Shown here one piece after another: positions 1 to 8,151 of a DNA stretch of 50,251 nucleotides (its first letter is position 1; every line of letters starts with the position of its first letter). The translations under genes and the position numbers were made by a program. The stretch is from contig MPNL01000022.1 of assembly GCA_002239005.1 (NCBI GenBank), positions 1 to 50,251 on the forward strand, read 5' to 3'. The notes beneath the pieces were generated by a model, which saw only the letters and a program-made list of their open reading frames with translations, made no database searches and was not told the DNA's origin. This DNA is from Truepera sp. bin119 (GTDB lineage: Bacteria > Deinococcota > Deinococci > Deinococcales > Trueperaceae).

Positions 1-365
1 TAAGACTGTTGCCGTTAGCCTGGTCTTCTCCTTAAGTGGCGGAGCATCCCGAGAGGGAGCAGTTTCTGTGCGCTGATAAGGCCTATGATGCGGCGGACTT
101 CAGGGACTAGCTGGTCCTGGAAGGATAGACACCGCAGATCAAAAGCAATCCCAGGGGGAGTAAGAATCCAGAGACCGGTCAGTTGGGACCTGGTGAGAGC
201 GGGCACGGGCAACCAGCGAGGCGTTGGGGGGTGGAGCGAACCCTGTCGTGGCTAGCGAAGCACCGCAGCATTCGAACTAGGTGGGGCAAGAGAGCTGGGA
301 ACTGGTTGGCGTTTGTTCAACTCGCCTGCAGCCACATTCTATTCGACTTGGTGGTTTCCGGATAG
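1..365 (+). pseudogene. IS5-family transposase remnant (C-terminal part)
   Basis: The plus strand reads as the last third of an IS5-type DDE transposase. It has an ADKAYDAADFRD stretch near bases 75-110, then RRWGVERTLSWLAKHRSIR and NWLAFVQLACSHI before the stop at 363-365. The ERT-x-SWL-x(4)-R core carries the last catalytic glutamate of the DDE triad in this family. Two in-frame stops (after FRD and after LVLEG) break the frame, and the 5' part lies outside the window. It is therefore a dead remnant. No terminal inverted repeat can be identified at the right edge. Confidence 0.75.
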
Positions 366-746
366 GCTCTTAGATATTAGCTAGGCTTCACTGCGTAAGC
401 CCATTATATTGCTACCCGATCGATTTGCTTCCGACCACCATTGACTTCCCCATGTTTGACCGCTTCGCTGTCAACAACACCTGTACCGATATTAGGCTCC
501 TTGATCAGGAGTCGGATACAGTCTAGTGTTCCTGGCATCTTTCCCGGAGCCCCTAAGATCGACTTGGCGAGGCGACCTTGGGGTAAGCCGCTCAAAATGG
601 GCAAACCTCTAAAACAAGGTCGGGGCTCTGAGAGTCTGTTCCATAAGTCTCGAGCGGTCCTGTTCCGAGACATGTGGCCCCCCCTGGCAGGTGAAGCCAC
701 TTGGAATACCAGATCTTGGGCGACCACTCGATAATAGAGCAGACTC
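366..746. other. Intergenic stretch without a supportable gene
   Basis: Overlapping open frames exist on both strands, but neither has a ribosome-binding site or a recognisable protein pattern. One minus-strand frame contains VDSEAVKHGEVNGG, faintly like the DSQ-x-VK motif of IS5-type transposases, so this may be more transposon debris. It lies between an IS remnant and the 3' end of the lipoprotein gene. Confidence 0.4.
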
Positions 747-1814
747 TTAGCGCAGCGCTCTAGCAACCCCCACTAGCGCCTCTGTCCTGGGATCGCGGAA
801 CCAGGCGACATTGATGCCACCGCGAAGCACCCGGATCATCAGCCAGGGGCTGGTTATGGTCGTGGTCTCCACACTCCCTTCGCCAGGTGTGACCTCGAGG
901 AAATCGATGAACAGGTCGTTGCCCTCGATGTCTACCCGCTCAATCTCGATACCGTAGCCGCTGGTCGGTCGCTCCCCGAGGAAGATCGCGACCACCGCCT
1001 CCCGATCAAAATCGACTTCGGGTACCGGCGGCGCAAACGACTCCGAGCCGTGGCCCCGTGTCCACAGCCCGATGAGGTCTACCCGGTCCAAAGTTAGGAA
1101 ATAGCTCGTCTCCGCTATCCCGACCGCCCCCTCACCCGCAGCAAGCACCTCCCACTGCACTGTCCTGGGAGCGGGTTTGAAGGCCTCTGAATCGACAACC
1201 AGCTCTTCGTCGACATAGAGTCCGGTCAAGAGGTGCTCTTCCAGTCCGTCAACAGCTCTTCGGATCAGGCTGTCCTCGGGAAGGACGTAGAGGGCGAACG
1301 GTCGGTCTCTGGCCTCGAGACCGGAGGCGATGGCGTCAGCCTCCTCGCGGGTAAGCTGCCCGATACCGCGCATCCTCCCGATCCGCGGTACCGGAATCAC
1401 GCGCGCGGAGAGACCCACCGGCGGCCGCTCCACCAGCGTGAGCCAGCTGTCCCCATCGTAGTAGATGACCTCATCGACCGGGCCAACTACACTGACCAGC
1501 AGGTCGGTGGTAAGGGGGATCCGCTTCACCTGAGCGGGCGCCTCGATCCCTTCGAGATCCTCCCGAAGATAGGGCTCGCCGTCCACCAGGGCGGCGGTGA
1601 GAACCCCCAGAGGATCCTCACTCCGCCCCTCGGCAAGACTGACCTCACGCCCGCCGATCATCAGCGTAGTCGGAGCCCCGTAAGCATAGGTGAGGCGCAT
1701 GTCCTGCGCCCCGAACAGCTGCACCTCGTGCAACGAGGGTGCCGTAGTGGCACGGCATCCCACCAAGACCAGTGTCCCAAGGATGAGCGCCGTGAAGAGA
1801 TAGACTTGGCGCAT
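747..1814 (-). CDS. Lipoprotein with PrcB-like C-terminal domain
   Basis: A 355-residue exported lipoprotein. Residues 1-20 form a lipoprotein signal with lipobox LVGC (Cys20), so the mature protein is probably anchored to a membrane surface. Residues about 265-335 match the PrcB C-terminal pattern: a strand ending FLGERPTSGYGIEIERV, then PGEGSVETTTITSPWLMIRV. In better-known proteins this domain accompanies a protease complex, but no protease gene is adjacent here. The middle (about 40-250) is not recognised. The ATG has a strong Shine-Dalgarno site and a -10 box. The gene is divergent from the FAD oxidoreductase. Exact function is unknown; the call rests on the lipobox and the C-terminal motif. 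Confidence 0.75.
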   Translation of the reverse strand: MRQVYLFTALILGTLVLVGCRATTAPSLHEVQLFGAQDMRLTYAYGAPTTLMIGGREVSLAEGRSEDPLGVLTAALVDGEPYLREDLEGIEAPAQVKRIPLTTDLLVSVVGPVDEVIYYDGDSWLTLVERPPVGLSARVIPVPRIGRMRGIGQLTREEADAIASGLEARDRPFALYVLPEDSLIRRAVDGLEEHLLTGLYVDEELVVDSEAFKPAPRTVQWEVLAAGEGAVGIAETSYFLTLDRVDLIGLWTRGHGSESFAPPVPEVDFDREAVVAIFLGERPTSGYGIEIERVDIEGNDLFIDFLEVTPGEGSVETTTITSPWLMIRVLRGGINVAWFRDPRTEALVGVARALR

Positions 1815-1817
1815 AAG

Positions 1818-1843
1818 ACCTCCTTACAGCCGGGGTCATGCTA
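1818..1843 (-). promoter_or_regulatory. Promoter and Shine-Dalgarno site of the PrcB-like lipoprotein gene
   Basis: Read on the minus strand, TAGCAT (1838-1843) lies about 23 bases before the start codon, and TAAGGAGGT (1818-1826) lies 3 bases before the ATG at 1814. It is one of the few strong SD sites in the core part of the window, where many genes appear leaderless. Confidence 0.6.
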
Positions 1844-1903
1844 TCACCCGGTGCCTGAGGTGGCAATGAGTCCACTCACAATCTCCCCGGGCAGAGCTTC
1901 TGT

Positions 1904-1915
1904 TACACTTGGCGG
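1904..1915 (+). promoter_or_regulatory. Leaderless -10 box of the FAD oxidoreductase gene
   Basis: TACACT at 1904-1909 is followed after 6 bases by the GTG at 1916. No SD site is present. The spacing predicts a transcript starting at or near the start codon and supports that GTG over later starts. Confidence 0.5.
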
Positions 1916-3778
1916 GTGCCCCCCGACCACTTAGGCACAGCTCAGCCACCCCTGGGCGCTGCACCGGGCCGCTCCGGAACCCCGAGGCCGCCCCGCGGTC
2001 CCCGAAATCTGGGATCGTCCGCGCCGAGACTTACTCTGATCGGCCTGCTACTCACCCTGCTTAGCTGCACCTTTGCCCAGAGCTACGACTACGAGGTCAT
2101 CGTCGTAGGGAGTGAGCCAGAGGCGATCAGCGCAGCCATCGCAGCTGCGGAGTCGGGGGCGAAAACCCTCCTGGTAAGCGAGGACAGGCGACTCGGGGGA
2201 CTGTTCGTCGAGGCCATGCTCAACGTCCTCGATCTCAGGACCCGGCCCTTCGTCTACCAGCGGGGGATCTTTGAACGGTGGTGGCAGCGGGTCGGCCGAG
2301 GCATGTCGTTCGATGTGAGGGAGGCCGAGGAGGCCTTCGCCGCTATGCTCGCCACCGCTGGGGTAGAGGTGAGACTGGCCAGCCCGACCATCCGGCTCGA
2401 ACTCGTAGAGGAAGGCCGGGTCGGCGGCGTGCGGGTGGGGACGGTCTACCACAGCGCAGCGCAGGTGATCGACGGTACCGGCGAGATGAGTGCTGCTGCC
2501 GAGGCCGGTGCCGGCTTCTCGGTCGGCTTCGGCTCCTTCGGCGTCGATGTCCGCATGGTCGATACCCTGGTATTCCGGATCGCCGGCGTCGACTGGAGCG
2601 CTCTCCGTAAGGGGATCGCTGAGCGGGGTCCGGGCTACGCCCACGCCGACGAAAGTGTCGCCTGGGGGCATTTCGGCGGCTACCCGGTAGCCTACGAAGC
2701 GAGTGACCCCGATCTCCGGCTCAGGGGGCTCAATCTCGGCAGACAGCGGGACGGAACGGTCCTGGTCAACGCCCTGCTCATCTACGGGCTCGACCCGTTC
2801 GATCCCTCTAGCCTAGCCGACGGGCGCTCCCGGGCGGCACGCGAGGCAGAGTTGATCACCGCCTACCTGGCCCAGGAGATCCCGGGATTCGAAGCTGCCA
2901 GGCTCGCCGGATTCGCCGATCGGCTCTACCTGCGCGAGACGCGGCACCTCGAGGCCGTCTGCACCCTCGAGGTAGACGATCTGCTCGACAATCGGGTGAC
3001 CGACCTCGACGTCGCTGCCGGAGGCTACCCGCTTGATGTCCAGCCGCTGACCCCCTTCGACTCAGGCTTCGTCTTCGGTGCGCCCGACATCTACGGGGTC
3101 CGGCTCTGCGTAGCTGTCCCGGCAGATCTGGACGGGGTCTGGGTGGTCGGCAAGGCCGCCGGTTTCGATCCCCTCGCCGCAGCTAGTGCCCGGGTCGTCC
3201 CTTTCGGCATGGCCGTCGCCGAGGCTGTAGGGGTGGCGGCGGCCAAGGGAGCGCTCGAGGGCCGCGACCCCCGGTCGCTGGTCGCCGACATTGAGGCCCA
3301 ACAGGAGATCCGGGCCACGCTGACCCGCCGCGGGGCCCTGCTGCCACCCCTCGAGGCCCGAGCCCCGACCGGTCCGTACCAGCACCCCCACTACGACGCC
3401 TATCGACTCCTGCTCAGCCGCGGGCTCGCGACCGGAGGCTACAACAACGATCCCAAGCTCGACGCCCCCATGACGGCCCTCAACTACCTCTACCTGCTAA
3501 GCAATGTCGGCACCCGGTTCCTTGGCGACGACAGCCTCGGCCCCGCCCTGCTCGAGGCCTACGGCTCCTCCCTCGGCCCGCTGACACCGGAGCTCGCGCT
3601 GGAATTTACCGAGGCCGCCACCTGTCTCGTGAGCGGCTGCCCGCTACCGCCCACCAGGGAGAGGCTCCATGAACTCGGCGTAGTCCCCCCAGGACTGCAG
3701 CTCTCCAATCCCCTCACCCGGGGGCAGATGTACCGACTTGCGGCGGGGGTTGCGCGTCTGGCCCCGGACCCGCCCTAG
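1916..3778 (+). CDS. Exported FAD-dependent oxidoreductase (FAD_oxidored family)
   Basis: A 620-residue protein. A long basic N-terminus (about 37 residues) precedes the hydrophobic stretch LTLIGLLLTLLSCTFAQS, which looks like a signal peptide, so it probably works outside the cytoplasm. The following beta-alpha-beta unit, YDYEVIVVGSEPEAISAAIAAAESG, is a Rossmann dinucleotide-binding fold, with ER/D-like VSEDRRLGGLF after it, as in the FAD-dependent oxidoreductases of the FAD_oxidored family. The usual GxGxxG is reduced to GSEPEA. The last 30 residues (NPLTRGQMYRLAAGVARL) recall an S-layer-homology half-repeat, which is only a suggestion. The substrate is unknown. The GTG start is chosen because a -10 box lies 6 bases upstream. 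Confidence 0.75.
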   Translation: MPPDHLGTAQPPLGAAPGRSGTPRPPRGPRNLGSSAPRLTLIGLLLTLLSCTFAQSYDYEVIVVGSEPEAISAAIAAAESGAKTLLVSEDRRLGGLFVEAMLNVLDLRTRPFVYQRGIFERWWQRVGRGMSFDVREAEEAFAAMLATAGVEVRLASPTIRLELVEEGRVGGVRVGTVYHSAAQVIDGTGEMSAAAEAGAGFSVGFGSFGVDVRMVDTLVFRIAGVDWSALRKGIAERGPGYAHADESVAWGHFGGYPVAYEASDPDLRLRGLNLGRQRDGTVLVNALLIYGLDPFDPSSLADGRSRAAREAELITAYLAQEIPGFEAARLAGFADRLYLRETRHLEAVCTLEVDDLLDNRVTDLDVAAGGYPLDVQPLTPFDSGFVFGAPDIYGVRLCVAVPADLDGVWVVGKAAGFDPLAAASARVVPFGMAVAEAVGVAAAKGALEGRDPRSLVADIEAQQEIRATLTRRGALLPPLEARAPTGPYQHPHYDAYRLLLSRGLATGGYNNDPKLDAPMTALNYLYLLSNVGTRFLGDDSLGPALLEAYGSSLGPLTPELALEFTEAATCLVSGCPLPPTRERLHELGVVPPGLQLSNPLTRGQMYRLAAGVARLAPDPP

Positions 3779-3808
3779 CGCCGCTGCGCTAGAGTCTAGG
3801 GAGCGGCG
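3779..3808. terminator. Hairpin between convergent genes
   Basis: CGCCGCT (3779-3785) pairs with AGCGGCG (3802-3808), and the loop contains the small palindrome TAGAGTCTA. It lies just after the stop of the FAD oxidoreductase and over the stop of the convergent ATPase gene, so it could end transcription from both sides. There is no T tract, so an intrinsic terminator of the classical kind is uncertain. Confidence 0.4.
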
Positions 3809-5007
3809 ACCGGCAGGCCGGCCCTGAGGCTATCGATGAACTGGCGAGCGGTGCGGCCCGAGTAGCCGTTGCCCCAGGCGGCGTAGCGGACGGCCCGCAA
3901 CGAAAGGTCGGCGACCTCGACACCCTCGCGAACGGCGAGCCCCTCGACGATGCGCAGGTAGGTACGCTGGGTCGCATTCGGGAAGGTGATGGTGAGGCCG
4001 AAGCGGTCGGCCAAGGCCAGGTTCTCATGGTGAGAGTCCCAGGCATGCACGTCGTCGTCGAGCGGGTCGGGCCGATCCGAGAAGCTCTGGCGGACGAGGT
4101 GTCTGCGGTTGCTGGTGGCATAGAGCCTAGCGTTGTCCGGGCGGCTCTCGACGCTCCCCTCCAACAGGCTGCGCAGCCCCCTATAGCCCACCTCCCCCCG
4201 GTCGAAGCTGAGATCGTCTACGAAGATGGCGAATTTCAGCGGCTGCCCCGCCACCGTCTGGAGGATGCGCTGCAGCTCGCCGAGATCGTCCCGCTCGACC
4301 TCGATGAGCCGCAGACCCTGCTCGCCATACCGACTTAGCAGGCTCCGAACGGCGGTCGACTTCCCGCTCCCCCGAGGTCCGTAGAGGAGGACATCATGGG
4401 CCGGCAGACCTGAGAGGAGCGCCTCGGTATTCTGAAAGAGTTTGCCGAGCTGATCTTCGACATCGATCAGGCCCCCGCCCTCCACGGAGTCGGGGTCGGC
4501 TACCGGGACCGCGCCGTCACGCCAGCGGAAGGCCAGGTAGCGGGCGTAGGACCCCGTCCCGGAGCGCCGGTAGGTCGCTAGCAACAGGGCGGCTATCTCC
4601 TCCTCCACCCCCTCCCGGAGTCGGCCGGCCAACTCGGCAACCACGGGCCTAGCCCCGTTCGCAAGTCCCGCCAGGGGGGGGAGGGAGTGGCCGACGAGCG
4701 CCTCGACCCCACCCTGCCACGGCCCCCGAAGTCCGGCTAGGAGCCTGGCAAGATCGAGCCGCAGCGCCTGCTGCAGGGCGTCGGGCAGTTCGGAGCCCGA
4801 CCGGAGGGTTCGGGTGAGCAGCGAGTCGCACCAGAGCAGGTCCTCGGCGGCCGCCTCGAAGAGATCGGCACTACCCCTCGTAACGAGGGTACGGAACAGA
4901 TCGCGGTAGGCCTGCAGGGCCCGCTCAGCTTCACCCCGCCGAAGGGCCGTAGCGACCGTATCCAGGGAGCGCCACCACGGCCCGACCTCCAGCAGGTACA
5001 GGATCAT
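3796..5007 (-). CDS. DUF815-type AAA ATPase
   Basis: A 403-residue P-loop ATPase. The N-terminal 170 residues are helical and unrecognised. From about 185 the DUF815 core follows: QLGKLFQNTEALLSGLPAHD, Walker A GPRGSGKST (210-218), Walker B FVDDLSF (about 260), a sensor-like LYATSNRRHLV, then DRFGLTITFPN and RTARQFIDSL near the end. The length is typical of the family. Its cellular task is not established. Its start overlaps the stop of the patatin gene by 4 bases (ATGA), so the two are probably co-transcribed. Confidence 0.85.
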   Translation of the reverse strand: MILYLLEVGPWWRSLDTVATALRRGEAERALQAYRDLFRTLVTRGSADLFEAAAEDLLWCDSLLTRTLRSGSELPDALQQALRLDLARLLAGLRGPWQGGVEALVGHSLPPLAGLANGARPVVAELAGRLREGVEEEIAALLLATYRRSGTGSYARYLAFRWRDGAVPVADPDSVEGGGLIDVEDQLGKLFQNTEALLSGLPAHDVLLYGPRGSGKSTAVRSLLSRYGEQGLRLIEVERDDLGELQRILQTVAGQPLKFAIFVDDLSFDRGEVGYRGLRSLLEGSVESRPDNARLYATSNRRHLVRQSFSDRPDPLDDDVHAWDSHHENLALADRFGLTITFPNATQRTYLRIVEGLAVREGVEVADLSLRAVRYAAWGNGYSGRTARQFIDSLRAGLPVAAP

Positions 5008-5879
5008 GTTCTGGGGCGAACCCGACCGAAAGGAATCTGGTCGAGGGCCTCCTCCATCGCCACCTCACCCGCCGCGATCGCAACGGGGGAGCGGTGGAAA
5101 TCCCACCAGGCGATACTCGGCGCAGCGCGGACCAGGAGGGCCCCGGGAGGGGCCTCTACCCGGTGCTCATACGAGTAGGCCGTGACCGAACAGCCGCGCA
5201 GCAGCTGGCCGAGCGGCCAGCTCAGCGGGACGGCCCGGGCCAGCCGGTGGAAGGCGCGGCCGAAGGGGGTGCGGCCGAGCCAGCGAACGCCCTGAATGAG
5301 GCGCGACCGATCGGCTTCGATCCCGGTATGAATCCCCACCATCAGGTCGGGCTTAAGCGCCTTAAGGGTCTGAAAGGGGACGGGCTCTACGAAGCCACCG
5401 TCGATCAGGAACCGACCCTGCCAGCGGACCGGGGCAAAGTAGAGGGGCAGGGCACAGCTCGCCTGGACCGCAACGGCGATCGACCCCTCGGAGATCACCA
5501 CCAGCTCGCCCGTACCGAGATCGGCGCAGCCGATGGCGAGAGGGATCTCGGCATCCTCAAAGGTAGCACCGAAGAAGAACTTCCGGTCCAGCCACTGGGC
5601 TAATTTGCGCCCATGGATGAGGGCCAGACGGTGGAGGCCAAAGTCGACGCCTTGGGCCCAGATCTCCAGGTTGTTCTGCTGGCGGAGCAGGTGATCGAGG
5701 GCCACTCCGTGCATCCCGAGGGCGTAGAGGGCGGCTATGATGGCTCCGTAACTCGTCCCTGCAATCATGTCGGGGGGGGAACCGTGGGCCTCGAGCACTT
5801 TGAGAGCCCCGACATGCGCCAGGCCCCTTGCCGTCCCGCCCCCCAAGGCGACACCGAGCCTGGGTCGGGTAGAATTCAT
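5004..5879 (-). CDS. Patatin-like phospholipase, RssA/NTE type
   Basis: A 291-residue serine acyl hydrolase. The oxyanion motif GGGTARGLAHVGAL starts at residue 13, the nucleophile elbow is GTSYG with Ser43, and the catalytic Asp is in LIDGGFVEPVPF. This Ser-Asp dyad is diagnostic of patatins; bacterial members hydrolyse acyl esters or phospholipids, and the true substrate here is unknown. The open frame runs much further upstream but there it lies antisense to dnaX. The ATG at 5879 is preferred because TAAGAT lies 7 bases before it and the family motif begins soon after. It is divergent from dnaX and overlaps the ATPase gene by 4 bases. Confidence 0.85.
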   Translation of the reverse strand: MNSTRPRLGVALGGGTARGLAHVGALKVLEAHGSPPDMIAGTSYGAIIAALYALGMHGVALDHLLRQQNNLEIWAQGVDFGLHRLALIHGRKLAQWLDRKFFFGATFEDAEIPLAIGCADLGTGELVVISEGSIAVAVQASCALPLYFAPVRWQGRFLIDGGFVEPVPFQTLKALKPDLMVGIHTGIEADRSRLIQGVRWLGRTPFGRAFHRLARAVPLSWPLGQLLRGCSVTAYSYEHRVEAPPGALLVRAAPSIAWWDFHRSPVAIAAGEVAMEEALDQIPFGRVRPRT

Positions 5880-5886
5880 GAGCGTC

Positions 5887-5892
5887 ATCTTA
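5887..5892 (-). promoter_or_regulatory. Leaderless -10 box of the patatin gene
   Basis: On the minus strand TAAGAT is followed after 7 bases by the ATG at 5879, with no SD site. It faces the dnaX -10 box about 30 bases away, giving back-to-back divergent promoters. Confidence 0.5.
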
Positions 5893-5920
5893 ACAGAGCC
5901 CCCGGTCACAACTGCGGTGA

Positions 5921-5926
5921 TAGCAT
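5921..5926 (+). promoter_or_regulatory. Leaderless -10 box of dnaX
   Basis: TAGCAT is followed after 7 bases by the ATG at 5934. A second ATG at 5925 lies inside the -10 box and cannot be the start of a transcript made from it. Confidence 0.5.
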
Positions 5927-5933
5927 GGCAGGG

Positions 5934-7385
5934 ATGGCCGCCCTCTATCAGAGCGCCAGGCCGATCGTGTTCGAGCAGATCGTCGGCCAAGAGCACGTCA
6001 GGGAGGTGCTTGCCGCCGCTATCACCAGGGCCAGGTTGGCCCACGCCTACCTCTTCTCGGGGCCGAGGGGGGTGGGCAAGACGACTATCGCGAGGCTACT
6101 GGCGATGGCGGTTAACTGCCCGGAGGTGGAGGGGCGTAACGGCCCGTGCGGCAACTGCCAATCCTGCCAGGAAGTTCAGCGGGGCAGCCACCCGGATGTA
6201 GTGGAACTCGATGCGGCCAGCAACAACTCGGTAGAGGATGTCCGCGACCTTCGCGAGAAGGCCGGGTTGGCCGCGCTCCGCGGGGGGACCCGGGTCTGGA
6301 TCCTGGATGAGGCCCACATGCTAAGCCGGGCAGCCGCGAACGCCCTCTTAAAGACTCTCGAGGAGCCGCCCCCGGGGCTGATGTTCATCCTCGCCACCAC
6401 CGAACCCGAAAAGCTCCCCCCCACGATCCTCTCCCGCTGCCAGCACTTCCGGTTCCGGAGACTCTCGGAGTCCGAGATCGCCTCGAAGCTGACCCGACTC
6501 TGCGCCGACGCAGGTGTCGAGGCCGCACCCGAGGCGATCGAACTCGTCGCCCGGACCTCGGACGGGGCCATGCGGGATGCGGAATCGCTGCTCGAGCGCC
6601 TGCTGACCCTGGGACTGACGACGGGGTCGCCGATCACCCTGGCCGCCGCCGAAGAGGCCCTCGGCCTCCCCCCTCACAAACGCCTGCAGCACTTAGCCTC
6701 GGCACTGGTTGCTGGGGACCTCGCCGAGGTGCTCGCCACAGCCGAGGCCCTCTACCGGGAGGGGTTCGCGCCGCGCACGATCGCCTCCGGCCTGGGGGCC
6801 ACGCTGCGCGAGGCGGTGCGGAGCGCCTGGGGCGGGGAGGGCTTCGAACTCGAAGCGGATCCGAACGACCTGCTGAGGCTCCTCCACGCCCTCGACGACG
6901 AGAAGGACCGGTTCGTCCGTAGCGAGGATCTCTACGCGCTCGAGCTCGCCCTCATCAAAAGCTCGAACGCCCTGTCGGGCAATCTTCCCTCCGCCCCATC
7001 CCCCGCGACCGGGGGCCCTGCGATCGAGGCCCCTGCCCCGGCGGGGGAGGCCGGCTCGCCGCAAGGACGGACTCTTCGGGTCCAGGTCCACGAACCGACC
7101 CCGCAGACCACCACCCCCGAGGAGCCCCAGCCCGCCCCGAGCAGACCGTTCAGCTGGCAGCAGGTCAGAGCCCGCGCCGGGGCGCAGCTCAAGGCCTTCC
7201 TGATGCCCGCCCGCGAGACCATCGAAGCGACCGAGATCACCCTCCACTATGGGCCCACCCACCGGTTTCACTACGACCGGCTGCAGGAGCGGCTCTCCGA
7301 ACTTCAAGACCTCGTGGCGGAGGTTGCCGGTCCGGACTACCGGGTCACCCTCTCCGGTCCGGACGGTAGCAAAAAAAAACTCTAA
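5934..7385 (+). CDS. dnaX: DNA polymerase III gamma/tau subunit, short product
   Basis: The clamp-loader motor ATPase of the replicase. The 483-residue frame shows Walker A GPRGVGKT (43-50), the zinc module with cysteines 62, 72, 75 and 78, Walker B WILDEAH (about 123-128) and the SRC sensor in TILSRCQHFRF. Domain III ends near residue 340, followed by a Pro/Ala-rich linker and a further folded stretch (SWQQVRARAGAQLKAF onward). The zero frame ends as S-KKK-L-stop, where KKK is encoded by nine A (7371-7379). Slippage there would open the -1 frame and add a 130-residue tail (612 residues in all). It is followed by ybaB and recR, a classic bacterial arrangement. Confidence 0.95.
   Translation: MAALYQSARPIVFEQIVGQEHVREVLAAAITRARLAHAYLFSGPRGVGKTTIARLLAMAVNCPEVEGRNGPCGNCQSCQEVQRGSHPDVVELDAASNNSVEDVRDLREKAGLAALRGGTRVWILDEAHMLSRAAANALLKTLEEPPPGLMFILATTEPEKLPPTILSRCQHFRFRRLSESEIASKLTRLCADAGVEAAPEAIELVARTSDGAMRDAESLLERLLTLGLTTGSPITLAAAEEALGLPPHKRLQHLASALVAGDLAEVLATAEALYREGFAPRTIASGLGATLREAVRSAWGGEGFELEADPNDLLRLLHALDDEKDRFVRSEDLYALELALIKSSNALSGNLPSAPSPATGGPAIEAPAPAGEAGSPQGRTLRVQVHEPTPQTTTPEEPQPAPSRPFSWQQVRARAGAQLKAFLMPARETIEATEITLHYGPTHRFHYDRLQERLSELQDLVAEVAGPDYRVTLSGPDGSKKKL
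7371..7379 (+). promoter_or_regulatory. A9 slippage site in dnaX
   Basis: Nine consecutive A form three AAA lysine codons, two codons before the zero-frame stop. Addition of one A in the transcript, or a -1 ribosomal shift, leads without a stop into the frame that codes for the tail at 7380-7771. Thermus thermophilus dnaX uses a run of A at the corresponding place for transcriptional slippage to make tau and gamma. Here the polarity is reversed: the unslipped message gives the short protein. Confidence 0.7.
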
Positions 7386-7771
7386 CGGCGGCAGGGGTGC
7401 AGCAGGAGACCGCCTCCCCCGGCGAAGCCTCCCTGCCGGACCCCGCCGAACCGCCGGATCCCCGTCCGGATCAGCAGCTCGACCCGGTCGCCGAGACCGC
7501 AGGGGAGCCGCCCGCCGAACTCTCCCGGCCTGAGGTCTACCCGGAAGAGGAACTCCCCCCCGACTTCTGGGGCCCCTCCGACCCCGACCCGGCAGCCGCG
7601 ACGCCAGCGACCGAGCCCCCCTCGGCAGAGACGGCCAGAGCCGTAGCCCGCCTCCAAGCCCTCTTCCCCGGCAGGATGGTGCGCTTCGTTCCGACCCCGC
7701 CAGCCGACGCCAAGGGAGAGACGGGCCCTGGGCGGGCCGCTGACGCCCCAGACGAGAGCGACCAAGAGTAG
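7380..7771 (+). CDS. dnaX: C-terminal tail of the long DnaX (tau-like) product, reached by frameshift
   Basis: From the A run the -1 frame reads TLTAAGVQQE and continues for 130 residues to a stop at 7769-7771. The first half is acidic and Pro-rich (low complexity). The end, ARLQALFPGRMVRFVPTPP, looks folded and resembles the LLGGRVLW stretch that I recall near the end of Thermus tau, where the subunit contacts the polymerase. A GTG at 7397 could start a separate small protein, but there is no SD site and the codon use continues that of dnaX. A fusion to DnaX is therefore the better reading. Confidence 0.65.
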
Positions 7772-7803
7772 TGGCCGGTGCCAGCGGCGGCTGCGAGGCG
7801 GGG

Positions 7804-7809
7804 TAGAAT
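7804..7809 (+). promoter_or_regulatory. -10 box before ybaB
   Basis: TAGAAT lies 15 bases before the ATG at 7825. A weak SD-like GGTGA lies between them, so ybaB may have its own promoter as well as read-through from dnaX. Confidence 0.4.
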
Positions 7810-7824
7810 GGCCCCGGTGAAGCG

Positions 7825-8136
7825 ATGAACATACAGAAACTCATGAAGGAAGCGCAGAAGGCGCAGCGGAAGATGGCCGAAGCTCAAGAGCGCCTAACCG
7901 AACTCTCGATCGAGGCGAGTGTCGGGGGGGGTATGGTCCGTATCCAGGCGAGCGGCGACGGCACGGTCACCGGGGTGAAGATCGAACCCAGCGCGATCGA
8001 CCCGGACGACCCCGAGTTGCTGGAGGACCTCCTGACAGCCGCCATCGGCGAGGTGCAGCGGAAGGCCAAAGAGCTGCAGGAGCGGGAGCTCGGCTCGGCC
8101 ATGGGGGGGCTCAGCGGGCTTCCGGGCCTGTTCTGA
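7825..8136 (+). CDS. ybaB: YbaB/EbfC nucleoid-associated protein
   Basis: A 103-residue protein of the usual length. It has the N-terminal helix MNIQKLMKEAQKAQRKMAEAQ, the central GGGMVRIQASGDGTVTGVKI strand pair, and the C-terminal helix with LEDLLTAAIGEVQRKAKEL, all typical of YbaB/EbfC. These proteins form tweezer-like dimers that bind DNA and coat the nucleoid; they are nearly always encoded between dnaX and recR, as here. It ends 15 bases before recR and is likely co-transcribed with it. Confidence 0.93.
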   Translation: MNIQKLMKEAQKAQRKMAEAQERLTELSIEASVGGGMVRIQASGDGTVTGVKIEPSAIDPDDPELLEDLLTAAIGEVQRKAKELQERELGSAMGGLSGLPGLF

Positions 8137-8151
8137 CCGGCAAGTCCGACC

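Noticed and set aside
404-766. A 120-codon minus-strand frame between the IS remnant and the lipoprotein gene.
   Set aside because: No SD site or recognisable domain; it overlaps an equally long frame on the other strand. At most it is transposon debris.
1233-1934. A 233-codon plus-strand frame over the PrcB-like lipoprotein gene.
   Set aside because: It is the antisense shadow of a gene with a lipobox, an SD site and a recognisable domain.
5613-5933. Upstream extension of the dnaX frame by about 107 codons.
   Set aside because: This part is antisense to the patatin gene and precedes the conserved DnaX N-terminus; a -10 box lies at 5921-5926.
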